From Isoetes taiwanensis (Eukaryota; Streptophyta; Lycopodiopsida; Isoetales; Isoetaceae), in the NCBI GenBank assembly GCA_021234155.1, contig JAJEKV010000336.1, forward strand, positions 188,001-252,000: a stretch of 64,000 nucleotides of DNA, read 5' to 3'. The position numbers and the translations under genes are program-made. Shown one piece after another: positions 25,555 through 37,968 of the stretch. Numbering within the stretch: the stretch's first letter is position 1; each line of letters begins with the position of its first letter. A model generated the notes under the pieces. That model saw only the letters and a program-made list of their open reading frames with translations, had not been told where the DNA came from and did no database searches.

Positions 25555-27036
25555 TGCCTTACACTATACCATATAATGGGCACACTAACATAATCTATGC
25601 CCAGCATTGCTGGGGATTTGGGAACCTGTAAATATTGCCAACCTATGCAAATATTGGGAGTATATGCATTTGCTTACAGTAATTTTTGGGCCGTTGAATC
25701 ATTTTGGAAACCTCTACATTGCAAATATCGATGTCTGTGAGTTCTTGATGTTGTGTGCTAAATCTCATATTATCACTCTCTTTTGTTGCTTGTATATGAA
25801 CGTGAATGTGTTGTGGCTATGGATATGTTAACAACATCATGTAACTTTTGAAGGCATTGTATTTATTGCGTTTTCTAATGTGATTGTAGACAACTTGTTC
25901 ATAGTGTGTTGCACCTTTGTAGCTATCTTGAAAAGTACTTTGCACCTTTAATTAGGGCTACCTTTAAAAGACAATTTGTTCATTGTGTGTTGCACCTTTG
26001 TAGCTATCTTGAAAAGTACTTTGCACTATTAATTAGAGCTACCTTCAAAAGTACTTAGATAATGCTAATTGTGTGTGCAGTTAAATATTAAACCTGTGTT
26101 CATGGCTCTTGCCGTTTAGAAACGAAACATTGCAAAAGACGAAATGTGGGCTTAATGAATTTTCTTGAATAAAGATGGACTTAATGGATTTTTTTTGAAT
26201 ATATGTAGATGTATTGCATGTGTGCCTAATGTAATGCCTAATGTAATATCTGTAGGAAATGAGATTCTGTTTTTAACCATTGACAACAAATATATGATAA
26301 GTCACAATTCCAAATATTACCTTCCAATTTGGCTACATTTTTTTTTTAGTGCTCCGATTGTTAAATTTATAAAAAGGCGACTAAGTTCTTGTTTTTTTTA
26401 AGCTTTGGAGACATGGCATAGAATAATGTAATGGAATTTCAACATTAAATCATGTTGGCCGATAACACATCACTTCCTTTTACAATACTTATGGGAAGCG
26501 CCAATTCTTGGTGGCGAGACAATAGATCCGTAAAAGTACTTATTAGGAGGCCTAATAATCTTCTAGATAATCTTACGGATAGTTCACATCACTCCTTGCT
26601 TCTAAAATTAACCCGCTTAAAAGACCTTGAAGCATCCTCCTGCAATAATTGCTTGAAGATCTACTCGGACTGACCCCTCACTCTTATTTTCCAAGAACCG
26701 ATAGCTCTTCATCAAGCTCATTGACAAAATCCAAAAGTGACTTTTTAGAAATAAGATGGAGCTGACCACATGCGAGAGGGCGAGAAGATAACACATCTAA
26801 CTCTAAGAAATAGTATGGATTTGTTGCTACTATCACGGAAGATTGGCCATGATTACCCTTTCATTTTAACTCACTGCAAAGACGTCTCACGATGAATAAA
26901 TGTAAAATGTGCTAATGCGTGCACCACAAGATGGTGATCCATCTCACCGAAGTTGAAAACTTATTGAACTCTTTGTTACGTTTCATTTTGAGCAACTTTG
27001 TAAGTAGAATAGAAAGAATGAGATAATATGATGTGC
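25555..27036. other. Helitron-stack interior, no supported gene
   Basis: Begins near a decayed hairpin (GCCCAGCATTGCTGGGG at about 25,599) and holds a short direct repeat of about 80 bp (TGCACCTTTGTAGCTATCTTGA at about 25,908 and 25,993). No convincing coding frame. Confidence 0.35.
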
Positions 27037-30000
27037 ACCAAAGGTAGAAAAAGCACAACCGTGACTATGAATTAAATCAAGCTTCTTTTCATTTACTTCT
27101 AGCAATGGGCGCATCACGGTCACCCTTAATCATTCCACAATTTCTTGTCTAGATCATTTCTTTACGCAACTCATGATATATAAAATAAAGCGCAAAATGT
27201 TCTCTGACAAAAACGAAGATCCTACTTCCATGTAGAAGTATTAAAGTCGGTAGAAACGTAGGGAAGCAATGAGCTTCTAGGCCTAGAGTTTACCATTTTC
27301 CGAGCCCTTGCGGTTCACGTCCAGGGCAATCCATTGATATTAGGTTATCTTGGGCTTGCATTTTCTTTTGATGCACACAACCTATTTATCAAAGATAATT
27401 TTCCTTTGTGGAAAAAGTACTATGGCTATTTGAACATTTTGACATACAACCATTAGGCATATCTAAGCGGCAAATTCTTATTAGTAGATTTTCGTAGAGT
27501 TTTTCATGCTCGTAGATGATATTTTATGGATAGCTGAATGAATGCTCATGTTAATAATTGAATACTTGCGGGGCACCAATGGTCGCTCGTGGATGGAGAG
27601 AACATGGTGTGTATTTCATAGTCCCGAGACAAATATGTCTTTTAAAGTTATCTCCGCAATAAATTTCAGTAAACTTGTGGACATAATGGATGATTAAGTT
27701 CTTCTTTCGGCTTTTTGACCAATATTACGCATGAAGATTGGGGTGGTGCCAACCGCGAAGCGTTGTCAAAGGCAATCAATAAGGATCTTGATCTTGTATG
27801 GATCTTTATACGCATTGTCATCCATTAATGTCAATGTCTATCAATTAACTTGGCGGCATTTGCTCGGTGTTGATAAACTGCGGATCTTGATCCTCCGATG
27901 GCAAAAATTATGGACTATAGGTGCCCCATTGTATAAGCAAATGCAAACCATAGAGTGTTTTGTACATTGTACATTTATTTTTATCTTTTTTTTTTTTTTG
28001 TTTATGCAGCAAATATAGATATGAACAACAAAAGAGGAAACGTGGAAGAAAAAGAAGGCGGTGGTATAAGAACTTACCTCAATATGTAGAAGCGTAGGAA
28101 GCAATGAGCTTCTAGGCCTAGAAACTTGTGTCGGTTGGAGAATAAATAAACTAACACTGAAAAATGAGAAAATCGTGATTACGGCTTTGATAGCCCAGCT
28201 AAACCGGTTACGGCATAACATTCACACCAAGTAGTGAACAACCGTTCCCATGATTGTCCTTGAGCTCAGAAAGCCTATTGAAGCATGTCTAACATACCTA
28301 AAAAGCGGAAGCAAATCCGTCGACTTTACAAATAGGGGCTTAGGCTGAGCAATGGAGAATTCCTTTCGAATGGGACATGGCTCTTGGCGAAAGAAAAACC
28401 ATTTCCCCCTCATTAAATGTATAGATGTGTTCGATCCAAGAGTACAACTTCAACCAGTCCATCCGGATCTAATTTAAGGTTATCCATGGAGTAACCAGCT
28501 ATAGGTTGTGGCAAGAGACGATACACTGTAGGTTCAACCGGTTGTGCTCTCATTGACAAAACTGTAGTAGCCAAGAAACAATAGCTCACGGAGCCCTTAA
28601 CAAATGTAAAAACGCTTCCCATCCGGGTCCAACTCAAGGTAATAAGACACGTGTAAAATCTATAGAGGAAAACGTGGTCACAAGTTCACATTCTTGATCC
28701 TCCCCCATCATCACCCTAGAGACGATACCGCCATACGTAGGAGCCATAGGTAAGCCTTAGCGCAGCGAGGGGTCTTCATTTCGCAGGATTAGGGCTTAGC
28801 CCCTTTTTTTTTTTTTTTCCCAGCGTCTCCTTCAGCCCCGGATCTACGAACAATTTGAACCAAAGGTAGAAAAAGCACAACCGTGACTATGAATTAAATC
28901 AAGCTTCTTTTCATTTACTTCTAGCAATAGGACGTCACGGTCACCCTTAATCATTCCACAATTTCTTGTCTAGATCATTTCTTTACGCAACTCATGATAT
29001 ATAAAATAAAAAGCGCAAAATGTTCTCTACCGACAAAAAGCGAAGATCCTACTTCCATGTAGAAGTATTAAAGTCCGGAGTAGAAGCGTAGGAAGCAATG
29101 AGCTTCTAGGCCTAGCGGTTTACCATTTTCCGAGCCCCTTGCGGTTTACGTCCGGGCAATCCATTGATATTAGGTTATATTTGGGCTTGCATTTTCTTTT
29201 GATGCACACAACCTATTTAAAGATAATTTTCCTTTGTGGAAAAAGTACTATGGCTATTTGAACATTTTGACATACAACCATTAGGCATATCTAAGCGGCA
29301 AATTCTTATTCAAATTAGATTTTCGAGTTTTTCATGCTCAAGTATGATATTTTATGGATAATTTGAATGAATGCTCATGTTAATAATTGAATACTTGCGG
29401 GGGCACCAATGGTTAGGGCTCGTGGATGGAGAGAACATGGTGTGTATTTCATAGTCCTGAGACAAATATGTCTTTTAAAGTTATACGCAATAAATTTACG
29501 TAAACTTGTGGACATAATGGATGATTAAGTTCTTCTTCTGTGGCTTTTTGACCAATATGCATGAAGATTGGGGTGGTGCCAACCGCTAAGCGTTGTCAAA
29601 GGCAATCAATAAGGATCTTGATCTTGTATGGATCTTTGTCCGCATTGTCATCCATTAATGTCAATGTCTATCAATTAACGGGCCGGCATTTGCTCGGTGT
29701 TGATAGGCTGCGGATGCCGATCCTCCGTGGCAAAAATTATGGACTATAGGTGCCCCATTGTATAAGCAAATGCAAACCATAGAGTGTTTTGTACATTGTA
29801 CATTTATTTATCTGTTTTTTTTTGTTTATGCAAAGCAAATATAGATATGAACAACAAAAGAGGAAACGTGGAACGAGTAAAAAAGAAGGCACCGGTATAA
29901 GAACTTACCTCAATATGTAGAAACGTAGGAAGCAATGAGCTTCTAGGCCTAGAAACTTGTGTCGGTTGGAGAATAAATAAACTAACCTGAGAAAAATGAG

Positions 30001-32538
30001 AAAAATCAGTGAACACGGCTTTGATAGCCCAGCTAAACCCGGGCTCGCATAACATTCACACCAAGTAGTGAACTGGCGTTCCCATGATTGTCCTTGAGCT
30101 CAAAGCCTATTGAAGCATGTCTAACATACCTAAAAAGCGAGAAGCAAATCCGTCGGCTTTACAAATAGGGGCTTGAAGGCGAGCAATGGAGAATTCCTTT
30201 CGAATGGGACATGGCTCTTGGCCAAAAAAACCATTTCCCCTCATTAAATGTATAGATGTGTTAGATCCAAGAGTACAACTTCAACCATCCATCTGGATCT
30301 AATTTAAGGTTATCCATGGAGTAACCGGCTATAGGTTGTGGCAAGAGGCGATACACTGTAGGTTCAACTGGGGGTTGTGCTCTCATTGACAAAACCTGTA
30401 GTAGCCAAGAAACAATAGCTCTGCGGAGCCCTTAACAAAGAAAAACGCTTCCCATCCCGGGTCCAACTCAAGGTAATAAGACCTGTAAAATCTATAGAGG
30501 AAAACGTGGTCCACAAGCCTGCGATTCTATCGATCACTCCTGCCCCATCACCACCTGCACGATACCGCCATACGTAGGAGCCATAGGTAGCGCAGCGAGA
30601 CAGTGGTCTTCGCGCGGGATTAGGGCTTAGCCCCTTTTTTTTTTTTTTTCCAACGTAACTTTGACCCTCCGGATCTGTAGAACAATTTGAACCAAAGGTA
30701 GAAAAAAGCACAACGGTGACTATGAATTAAATCAAGCTTCTTTTCATTTACTTCTAGCAATGGGGACGATGTCACGATCACCCTTAATCATTCCACAATT
30801 TCTTGTCTAGATCATTTCTTTACGCAACTCATGATATATAAAATAAAGCGCCAAAATGTTTCTCTGACGAAAAAACGAAGATCCTACTTCCATGTAGAAG
30901 TATTAAAGTCCGGGTAGAAACGTAGGGAAGCAATGAGCTTCTAGGCCTAGCGGTTTACCATTTTCTCGAGCCCTTGCGGTTCACGCTCGGGCAATCCATT
31001 GATATTAGGTTATACTGGGCTTGCATTTTCTTTTGATGCACACAACCTATTTATCAAACATAATTTTCCTTTGTGGAAAAAGTACTATGGCTATTTGAAC
31101 ATTTTGACATACAACCATTAGGCATATCTAAGCGGCAAATTCTTATTAGTAGATTTTTCGGAGTTTTCATGCTCCATATGATATTTTATGGATATAGCTG
31201 AATGAATGCTCATGTTAATAATTGAATACTTGCGGGGCACCAATGGTGGGGCTCGTGGATGGAGAGAACATGGTGTGTATTTCATAGTCCCGAGACAAAT
31301 ATGTCTTTTAAAGTTATCTGCAATAAATTTACGTAAACTTGTGGACATAATGGATGATTAAGTTCTTCTTGTCGGCTTTTTGACCAATATTCGCATGAAG
31401 ATTGGGGGGTGCCAACCGCCAAGCGTTGTCAAAAAGGCAATCAATAAGGATCTTGATCTTGTATGGATCTTTTATGCGCATTGTCATCCATTAATGTCAA
31501 TGTCTATCAATTAAGCGGGCTGGCATTTGCTCGGTGTTGATAGCTGCGGATCTTTGATCCTCCAATGGCAAAAATTATGGACTATAGGTGCCCCATTGTA
31601 TAAGCAAATGCAAACCATAGAGTGTTTTCTACATTGTACATTTATTTATCTGCTTTTTTTTTTTTGTTTATCAAACAAATATAGATATGAACAACAAAAG
31701 AGGAAAGGGAAGAAAAAGAAGGCAAATGGTATAAGAACTTACCTCAATATGTAGAAAGCGTAGAAAGCAATGAGCTTCTAGGCCTAGAAACTTGTGTGGG
31801 TTGGAGAATAAATAAACTAACACGAGAAAAATGAGAAAAATCAGCAGACCACGACTTTGATAGCCCAAATTAAACCGGTTCTTGCATAACATTCACACCA
31901 AGTAGTGAACAATTTGGCGTTCCCATGATTGTCCTTGAGCTCAGAAAGCCTATTGAAGCATGTCTAACATACCTAAAAAAGCGGAAGCAAATCCGTCAAC
32001 TTTACAAATAGGGGGCTTCGAACCGAGCAATGGAGAATTCCTTTCGAATGGGACATGGCTCTTGGCCAGCAAAACCATTTCCCCCTCATTAAATGTATAG
32101 ATGTGTTCGTCCAAGAGTACAACTTCAACCGTCCATCCGATCTAATTTAAGGTTATCCATGGAGTAACCAGCTATAGGTTGTGGCAAGAGACGATACCGT
32201 AGGTTCAACCGTTGTGCTCTCATTGACAAAACTGTAGTAGCTAAGAAACAATAGCTCTGTGAGCCCTTAACAAATGGAAAAACGCTTCCCATCGGTCCAA
32301 CTCAAGGTAATAAGACCAGTAAAATCTATAGAGGAAAACGTGGTCACAAGCTTCTGCCGTTCGCGATCACTCCTGCCCCATCACCACGCAGACGATACCG
32401 CCATCACGTAGGAGCCATAGGTAGCAGCAGGCGAGAGAGGGCCTTCATTTCGCGGGGATTAGGGCTTAGCCCCTTTTTTTTTTTTCTTTTTTTTCCAACG
32501 TAACTTCCCGGCCCTCGGATCACGCCAGAACAATTTGA
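27037..32538. repeat. Three tandem copies of a ~1.83 kb unit
   Basis: The units are 27,037-28,859, 28,860-30,690 and 30,691-32,538, each starting ACCAAAGGTAGAAAAAGC and ending near GGATC..GAACAATTTGA, with a T-rich run (from about 28,805, 30,635 and 32,475) shortly before the end. Each has donor-like ACTTACCTC and ACATACCTA on the minus strand and minus-strand coding-like stretches such as LDPDGW.KLYSW and FNEGEMVFL. These faintly recall the end of a G-type lectin domain, but frames are broken in every copy. The array lies against the 5' end of a Helitron at 32,593. Confidence 0.85.
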
Positions 32539-32593
32539 ACCGTTTGATTTAGGGCTGGGTCCAACACTTACACAATAACATTATAATATAAGA

Positions 32594-32947
32594 TTCTTGA
32601 ACTTATTTATCTTTATATATAAAATTCTTATACTTCTTGACCTCTATAATAATTTTTTTCTAACTTTCTTAAGAGTTGCATGGCAAAACAGCTATAATAT
32701 CTTTGTACTTGAACTTAATAGTTTTTAATAGTAGCATAAGCTTCTGATTTACTTGTTGGCATGCTACGTCTTATACTTGTAGCAAAATTGTGCATTTTAA
32801 CAGTAGCAAATATGTCCAATAAAGTAGTGCAAAGAATGTGCAAAAAATTTTTTTTTTTTGGCCATACCAAATCATAAAAATCCTTTAAAAAGCGTGAGGA
32901 TTTTTATAGAAGTACTTTAAAAATAAAAAACGGGTTTTTTAACAACA
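32594..32947. other. AT-rich segment with inverted repeat
   Basis: No coding signal. A hairpin-forming pair (ATAAAAATCC ... GGATTTTTAT, about 32,874-32,910) follows a T run at 32,848-32,859. It ends where a plus-orientation tRNA spacer begins. Confidence 0.5.
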
Positions 32948-33646
32948 TTCATTATCACTAATTCTCACTTATATCACATAAGATGTGAGTAGAATTATAG
33001 AAAATTTTAATTGCTCTTTTGTGTGTTGCTCTTCTAGCTCAGTTGGTAGAGCGTAAGGCTTTTAACCTTGTGGTCGTGCGTTCGAGTCCCCGGGAAGGCG
33101 ATTAGATATGGACTTTAATTTTGTACATTTAATTTAAAACAGCTCAATACAGACATTCAAGTTGTTCATATCTTGTCGAGAGACATTTGAGCTTCAGAAT
33201 CCCTTACTCAAAGGTCGCATCGCCAAGTTGGCGGTGTTTACTACGCCAAGTTTGTCTCCTCCCAAGCAAATACAAAAAAGAATGCTAATCTCAGCTTGGA
33301 TTTCTTCGAGTTCGATGTGAACTGCTCATGCTATTTGGGCTCCTTACAAAGTACTCATATATGTACCTATGTTGTGCATTAGCCTTAAGAGACAATCACT
33401 TTTAGGAATTGGGTTAGGAAGCACTACAAGGCTGCTTAAAGCCAAGTTGAATTCCTTCAAAGAAAGTATTAGAAAGGTTGCTTTAGATTCCTTCGAGTCT
33501 ATAATGAGCGTATCATGATAATTAAGCTTCTTATAGATTATGGTTTATACGACAAAAAACACAAGTGTGGGGCAATTAGAACTGCGTATTGATCTAAATA
33601 AGGATCAAGTTGCAATTGTAGAGCTTTTAGGTTGAACTCAATTGGA
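32948..33646 (+). repeat. Isolated plus-strand tRNA-Lys unit
   Basis: Matches the array unit from the ATTATCACTAATTCTCACTT block through a tRNA-Lys-like sequence and the long spacer up to GAACTCAATTGGA, where a Helitron TC end cuts it. In intact units the next bases are TATTCTATAGGG or TATCCTATAGGG. Confidence 0.85.
33028..33100 (+). pseudogene. tRNA-Lys(UUU)-like, probably inactive
   Basis: 73 nt with TTT anticodon. The acceptor GCTCTTC opposite GGAAGGC has a C-A mismatch, the D-side GAGCGTAAGG carries a C-to-T change in the anticodon stem, and the T arm is GTGCG opposite CCCCG. It resembles the intact gene at 49,786 with several changes, and is probably a pseudogene or a badly read copy. 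Confidence 0.6.
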
Positions 33647-35081
33647 TCTTATATTATAATGTTATAGCATGTTGCATCAAGCCCTAATTTGAGTGGATGA
33701 GATCATTTGATTATATCCAAAGGCCAAGATTTATTGTACATCTTTCCACCACCGTGATTGGTCATACTTCAATCTCTTAAGGGGAAAAAAAAGGGGAAAA
33801 GGAAAAGGGAGGAGGAAACTCAAAATGTAAAAGCAAAAAGGCAAGGGGAAAAGGTAAAAGGAAAGAAAGGAGAAAAGGGAAGGGAAAAATGGTATGGAGA
33901 AAGGGAATGAGGGAAAGGATGAGGAAAAAGGAAAAGGGAAGGGAAAAATAGCATGGAAACAAAGCAAAGAAAAGAGAAACATAAAAGGGAGGGGGAAAGG
34001 GAGGGGAAAAAGGGCACGAGAGAAAGGGGAAGAGGGCCCGGGGAGGGGGAGGAATAGGGGAAATAGGAAAAGGGTGAGGAGAAAAGAAGCAAAAAAGGCC
34101 ATGGGTAAAGAAAAATGCAAAAGAAAAGGGAGGGAAAGGGGAAAAGGAACCGGGTAAAAAAGGCACGAAAAAAAGGGAGAAGAGAGAAAGGGAAAAATGA
34201 AAGGGGGAAAAGGCACGGGAAAAGGGATAGATGGACACGGTGAAGAAAGGGGAAAAAGGAAGCGAAGAAAAGCATGAAGAAAAGGGAGAAGAGTGAAAAG
34301 GTGAGGAAAGGGGAAAAGGGAAGGGAAAAATGCACGGGAAAAGGAAAAGGGAAAGGAAGGGAAAAGAAAATGTAAGGGGAAAAGGGAAAGGGAAAGGAAA
34401 AAAAAGCGGAGGGAGAAAGGGTGAAGGGTGGGGAAAATGGCACGAGAAAAAGGGAAAGAACGGGAAAAGGAAAGGAGAAAGGGCACGACGAGAAAGGGAT
34501 GGGGAAAGGGGAAGAGGGAAAGGGTGGAGAGAGGAGGAAAAGGGAAGACATAAAAGGAAAAAGGGAAACAGGAAAAGGACATGAAGAAGGGAAGGGAAAA
34601 TCGGCATGCCAAAAAAGGAAAAGCAAAGCGGAGGGGGAAAGGGTGAAAGGGAACCTGGGAAAGAGGGCACGAGGAAAAGGGGAAGAGGGAAAGAGGACAA
34701 GGGGAGAAAGGGAATAGGGAAAGGTGAAGAGATGAGAAAAGGGAAGCAAAAAAAGAGAATGGAAAAGGGGAAAGAGAAAAAAAAAAGGGAAGAGAAAGAG
34801 GGTGTGAAAAAAACAGAAGAAAAATGTGCTGGGTCTGGGAAAGAGGGAAAAAGTTGGAAGGAAAGGAAAAAGAACACGTCGAAAAGGGAAAGAGGGAAAG
34901 GGTGGGGAAAGGGACAGAAAATAGTATACTAGGAAAAAAGGAAAGTTAAAAAGGGAAAGAAAAGAAGGAAACGTGTAATGAAAATGAAAAAAAAAGGAAA
35001 AAAGAAAAAAAAAAGCAAGGAAAACGAGGAAAATGGAAACGAAAAAAGGGTAAAAGCGGGGCAGCGCAAGAAACAGTGTCC
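33647..35081 (+). mobile_element. Helitron 5' end carrying a homopurine tract
   Basis: A TC end (TCTTATATTATAATGTTATAG) is inserted between A and T of the array spacer: GAACTCAATTGGA|TC here, against GAACTCAATTGGA|TATTC in intact units. About 130 bp of mixed sequence is followed by the homopurine tract. No hairpin-CTAG end is seen before copy B starts at 35,082, so the 3' end is lost or rearranged. Confidence 0.55.
33780..35060 (+). repeat. Homopurine tract (GGGAAA-type), ~1.3 kb
   Basis: The + strand is almost only G and A, in irregular GGGAAAA/GGAAAGG units broken by occasional GCACG or CATG. Repeated GGG runs could form quadruplexes, and mirror symmetry could support triplex DNA. Open frames spanning it in several phases come from base composition and are not genes. 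Confidence 0.95.
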
Positions 35082-35195
35082 ATATTTTAACAATGGGGTA
35101 CTTTTGGGTTATTCATGCTCTCACAAGGCACCCAAAAATTTAACCATTATAAATAACCACTATAAAGCCACTATGATAGTGGTTTTCTATGCGAA

Positions 35196-35625
35196 AATAT
35201 TTTAGTGTTTTTTGTCGCATAAACCATAATCTATAAGAAGCCTAATTATCATGCTACACTCATTATAGACTCGAAGGAATCTAAAGCAACCTTTCTAGTA
35301 CTTTCTTTGAAGGAATGCAACTTGGCTTTAAGCAGCCTTGTAGTGCATTGTCTGTTAAGGCTAATGCACAACATAGGTACATATATGAATACTTTGTAAG
35401 GAGCCCAAATAGCATGAGCAGTTCGCATCGAACTCAAAGAAATCCAAGCTGAGATTAGCATTCTTTTTTGTACCTGCTTGGGAGGAGACAAAATTGGCAG
35501 TAGCAACCTGCCAACTTGGCAGTAGCAGCCTTTGAGTAAGGGATTCCGAAGCTCAAATATCTCTCGACAAGATATGAACAACTTGAATGTGTGTATTAAG
35601 CTGTTTTAAATTAAATGTACAAGAA
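35196..35625 (-). repeat. Partial tRNA-Lys array spacer unit, copy B
   Basis: Reverse-orientation spacer fragment matching 640-1,080 and the units of the right-hand array. It contains the 110-codon minus-strand frame (35,249-35,581) that recurs in other spacer copies. Confidence 0.8.
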
Positions 35626-35836
35626 ATTTATCGCGGCGGCCAAGGCCGCCGCGAACATTTCTTTTGCTCTATTGGTGGCAAATGAGAGTTTGTATTAAGT
35701 CGAAAGTAACTCAGGTTAGAAAGCTTAGCCAATACATGAAATGAATTGTAGTCGATTATAGATGTTTCACGTAATCAATGCAAAAAGTTCTATCAAAATT
35801 TATGGAACTTAAAAGCAGAGTATTCCCACTTGCTCA

Positions 35837-37477
35837 AGCAATTTCTTGTTGAGGGCTGCTTAGACGTTTACACAATAAAAATAGTTACCAACAAACATAC
35901 CATGCTGGACTTGTTACTACAGCAGTCATGAGATATGATAGGGATACAGGCATCTTGTGAGCATCTTTCTTATGTGATATAACAGGGGCACCAAACCTCG
36001 CACCAAGCCATAACTATTTTCTGGGCTCTACTCCATCTATCCAGTTGCGGACTTTGACTTGTGACACAAGATAGGTAAATTTCCTATTGTTATATGTGAC
36101 TGTTGCTGATAATCTAGCCATGTGTAATAACTGTTTCTAGGATTTGTTGTTCAGAAATCTAAATTTGAGGGATAGAGATGAGCTAGTACTCAAAATTTAG
36201 GCTATTACATTATTTTGATATTAGTGACATGCTCCTAAAAACCTGAGATTTTATTCCAAAACTATACAGGCAATAGGCAATGCTAAGCCCACAGTCAAAG
36301 AGAGCCCTTATTATCTTCACACACATGCTTATACAACACAATCTTAATGTTTCTGCATGTAAAATTTGAGGTAGCAACACGCTGAAGCAACCATATGTAT
36401 ATGTCTGAAGTAATACAGTTAAATATATGTAGATATCGAAGTGATTGGTAACTTAGGGTTTAAAGGCTAAAGAGAGAATTTAATGATTATAAGTGACATT
36501 GAAGGGCAACATGATCCATCAAAGCAATTTGCTTCCAAAGCCTACTGATAGCTGGCAACTTTACTAAGAGAGATTTCTTGCATGACGTACCTCCTCAACC
36601 GTGTGTTGGGTGATTAAATTAATAGATAAAATGGCAGTGTGCTGGCCAATGCAATGTGCCCTTTGCAACGCTTGCTTATCAGCTTGTAGATAGTCTGAGA
36701 GCAAATAGAAATGCATTCGAGAAGTTTAACCCAACAATAAAGAATTTGCGTAGCGAAAATCCTTTGCATCGTAGACTCGCATATGCACATCTTAGGAAGT
36801 ACCTCTAGACTATTGCCCTGTAAACATATAGGAAACAAGGTGCTGCACACGGAGGGTTGCCCTCCGGTGGCCCGAGAGTGTGTTTTCATGGTTTCTGTTT
36901 GATTGTATCGCTTCTACACTTACATGCATTCTATAGAACAAGAAAGCATATAATTAATTGCTTGCCTTTGAGAATCCCTCCAGAAATGTTTATCATATTT
37001 GTCAAACATGAGTGTACCATTTCTGGCAGGGTTGGCTTGACACCATTTATTACTGAATATTTAACAGATTAGGCTGTTAAGAAGCAAGTTAAGGAGCTTC
37101 TCCTCCCCTTATCTAAATAGGAATAATAGCTTGATTAAATTCTCACCTAAAAAGAGCCTCCAATGGGTTTTCATTCATTCACATTTACATATTAGTTAGA
37201 ACTTAGAAAAAATGCCGCTAAAAGGAGGTGAAAGCCCAAGGAAAAGGTTTGCACTACATGTGTCGTGTACATAGTACAAACTTTGTTATGGCAATAAACA
37301 TCAACTGCGCCGTTTCTTTAGCCAATCTTCAGGAATCTAATTAGCTCAGTGGGATTGAACGTTCATGTAGATTAGGTGAATTATAAAGTTTATAGCTTGC
37401 AAACATGTAAAAAACAAGCTTCAAGAGACATGATATTACATGATTACATATTGTATCTGAGCATGCAGGCCTGCAGC
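35837..37477. other. Non-coding part of copy B
   Basis: Counterpart of 1,486-3,127. No gene, RNA or structured repeat was recognised. Short frames are not shared with copy A. Confidence 0.4.
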
Positions 37478-37968
37478 ATTCTATCTTGAAACGTCCTTGG
37501 GATGAGATCTTGCAAGTGCCTCTCAAAGACCTGGATCACTATGATTCTCAAATGGATCCAAGTTGAATTAGCCAGTTCTTGGAGAATGAAAAAAGTCTAA
37601 GCCAACACCTTGCGGCAAGTAGAAAATATCCATTACCAGACATATTTACAATACCAGAGAAAAGAACTGGATTGTTTCAAGCCCGTTGTGCAGGTCATTT
37701 AGAGCAAATTTTGCAATGTCACAGCCATCAATAAGTATTTGGCCTGCTTCATCAATAAGTATTTGGCCTGCTTCAGGCACCACAACACGAATTAAAGTAT
37801 TAAACAGGCTTGATTTCCCTGCACTGGGCAGACCAGCAACACCAAGTTTCTCATTTGATTTTACAGTTACTGAAAGACTATGAAGAACCAAGGGGAGTTC
37901 AGCCCCATAGCGCATGAACACATTCTTGAACTCAATATTTCCTGAGTGGGCAGAGCTTGAAAATATAC
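37478..37968 (-). pseudogene. ABCC (MRP-type) transporter NBD2 fragment
   Basis: ABCC proteins are ATP-driven exporters, often vacuolar in plants, with two nucleotide-binding domains. The minus strand reads SGNIEFKNVFMRYGAELPLV, then a Walker A region GLPSAGKSS, then ILIDGCDIAKF and a DLxxGL motif, the usual order for the start of NBD2. A 24 bp tandem duplication repeats EAGQILID. After ETI the frame shifts into PVLFSGIV, and about 80 bp later comes NLDPFENHSDPGL followed by a TGA where the family has Trp, then EALARSHPKDVSR and TAG. ABC signature and Walker B were not found, so this is a fragment with frameshifts and stops. A worse copy is at 3,128-3,600. Confidence 0.75.

Larger units (their letters stand above)
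15975..32593 (-). mobile_element. Stack of nested minus-strand Helitrons
   Basis: Three hairpin-CTAG ends on the minus strand (15,975, 16,561, 21,367) and two decayed ones (near 21,667 and 25,585) are followed by TC ends at 21,366, 25,033, 25,554 and 32,593. The 15,975 end has the perfect hairpin GCCCAGCGTTGCTGGGC at 15,986-16,002. Host A precedes each clean CTAG start. All TC ends are followed by T except 21,366, which abuts the next element. A consistent nesting has 15,975 or the end near 25,585 pairing with 32,593 as the outer element, but pairing is inferred. No helicase domain was recognised. Confidence 0.55.

Noticed and set aside
27037-32538. CRISPR-like or rDNA-type tandem array
   Set aside because: Units are about 1.83 kb with no short spaced repeats and no rRNA motifs, in a plant-like nuclear context.
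33731-34877. Three long overlapping minus-strand frames of about 290-370 codons rich in Phe, Pro, Ser
   Set aside because: They run through a homopurine tract, where pyrimidine-only codons on the other strand cannot form stops. Overlap in several phases and lack of any domain show they are compositional.
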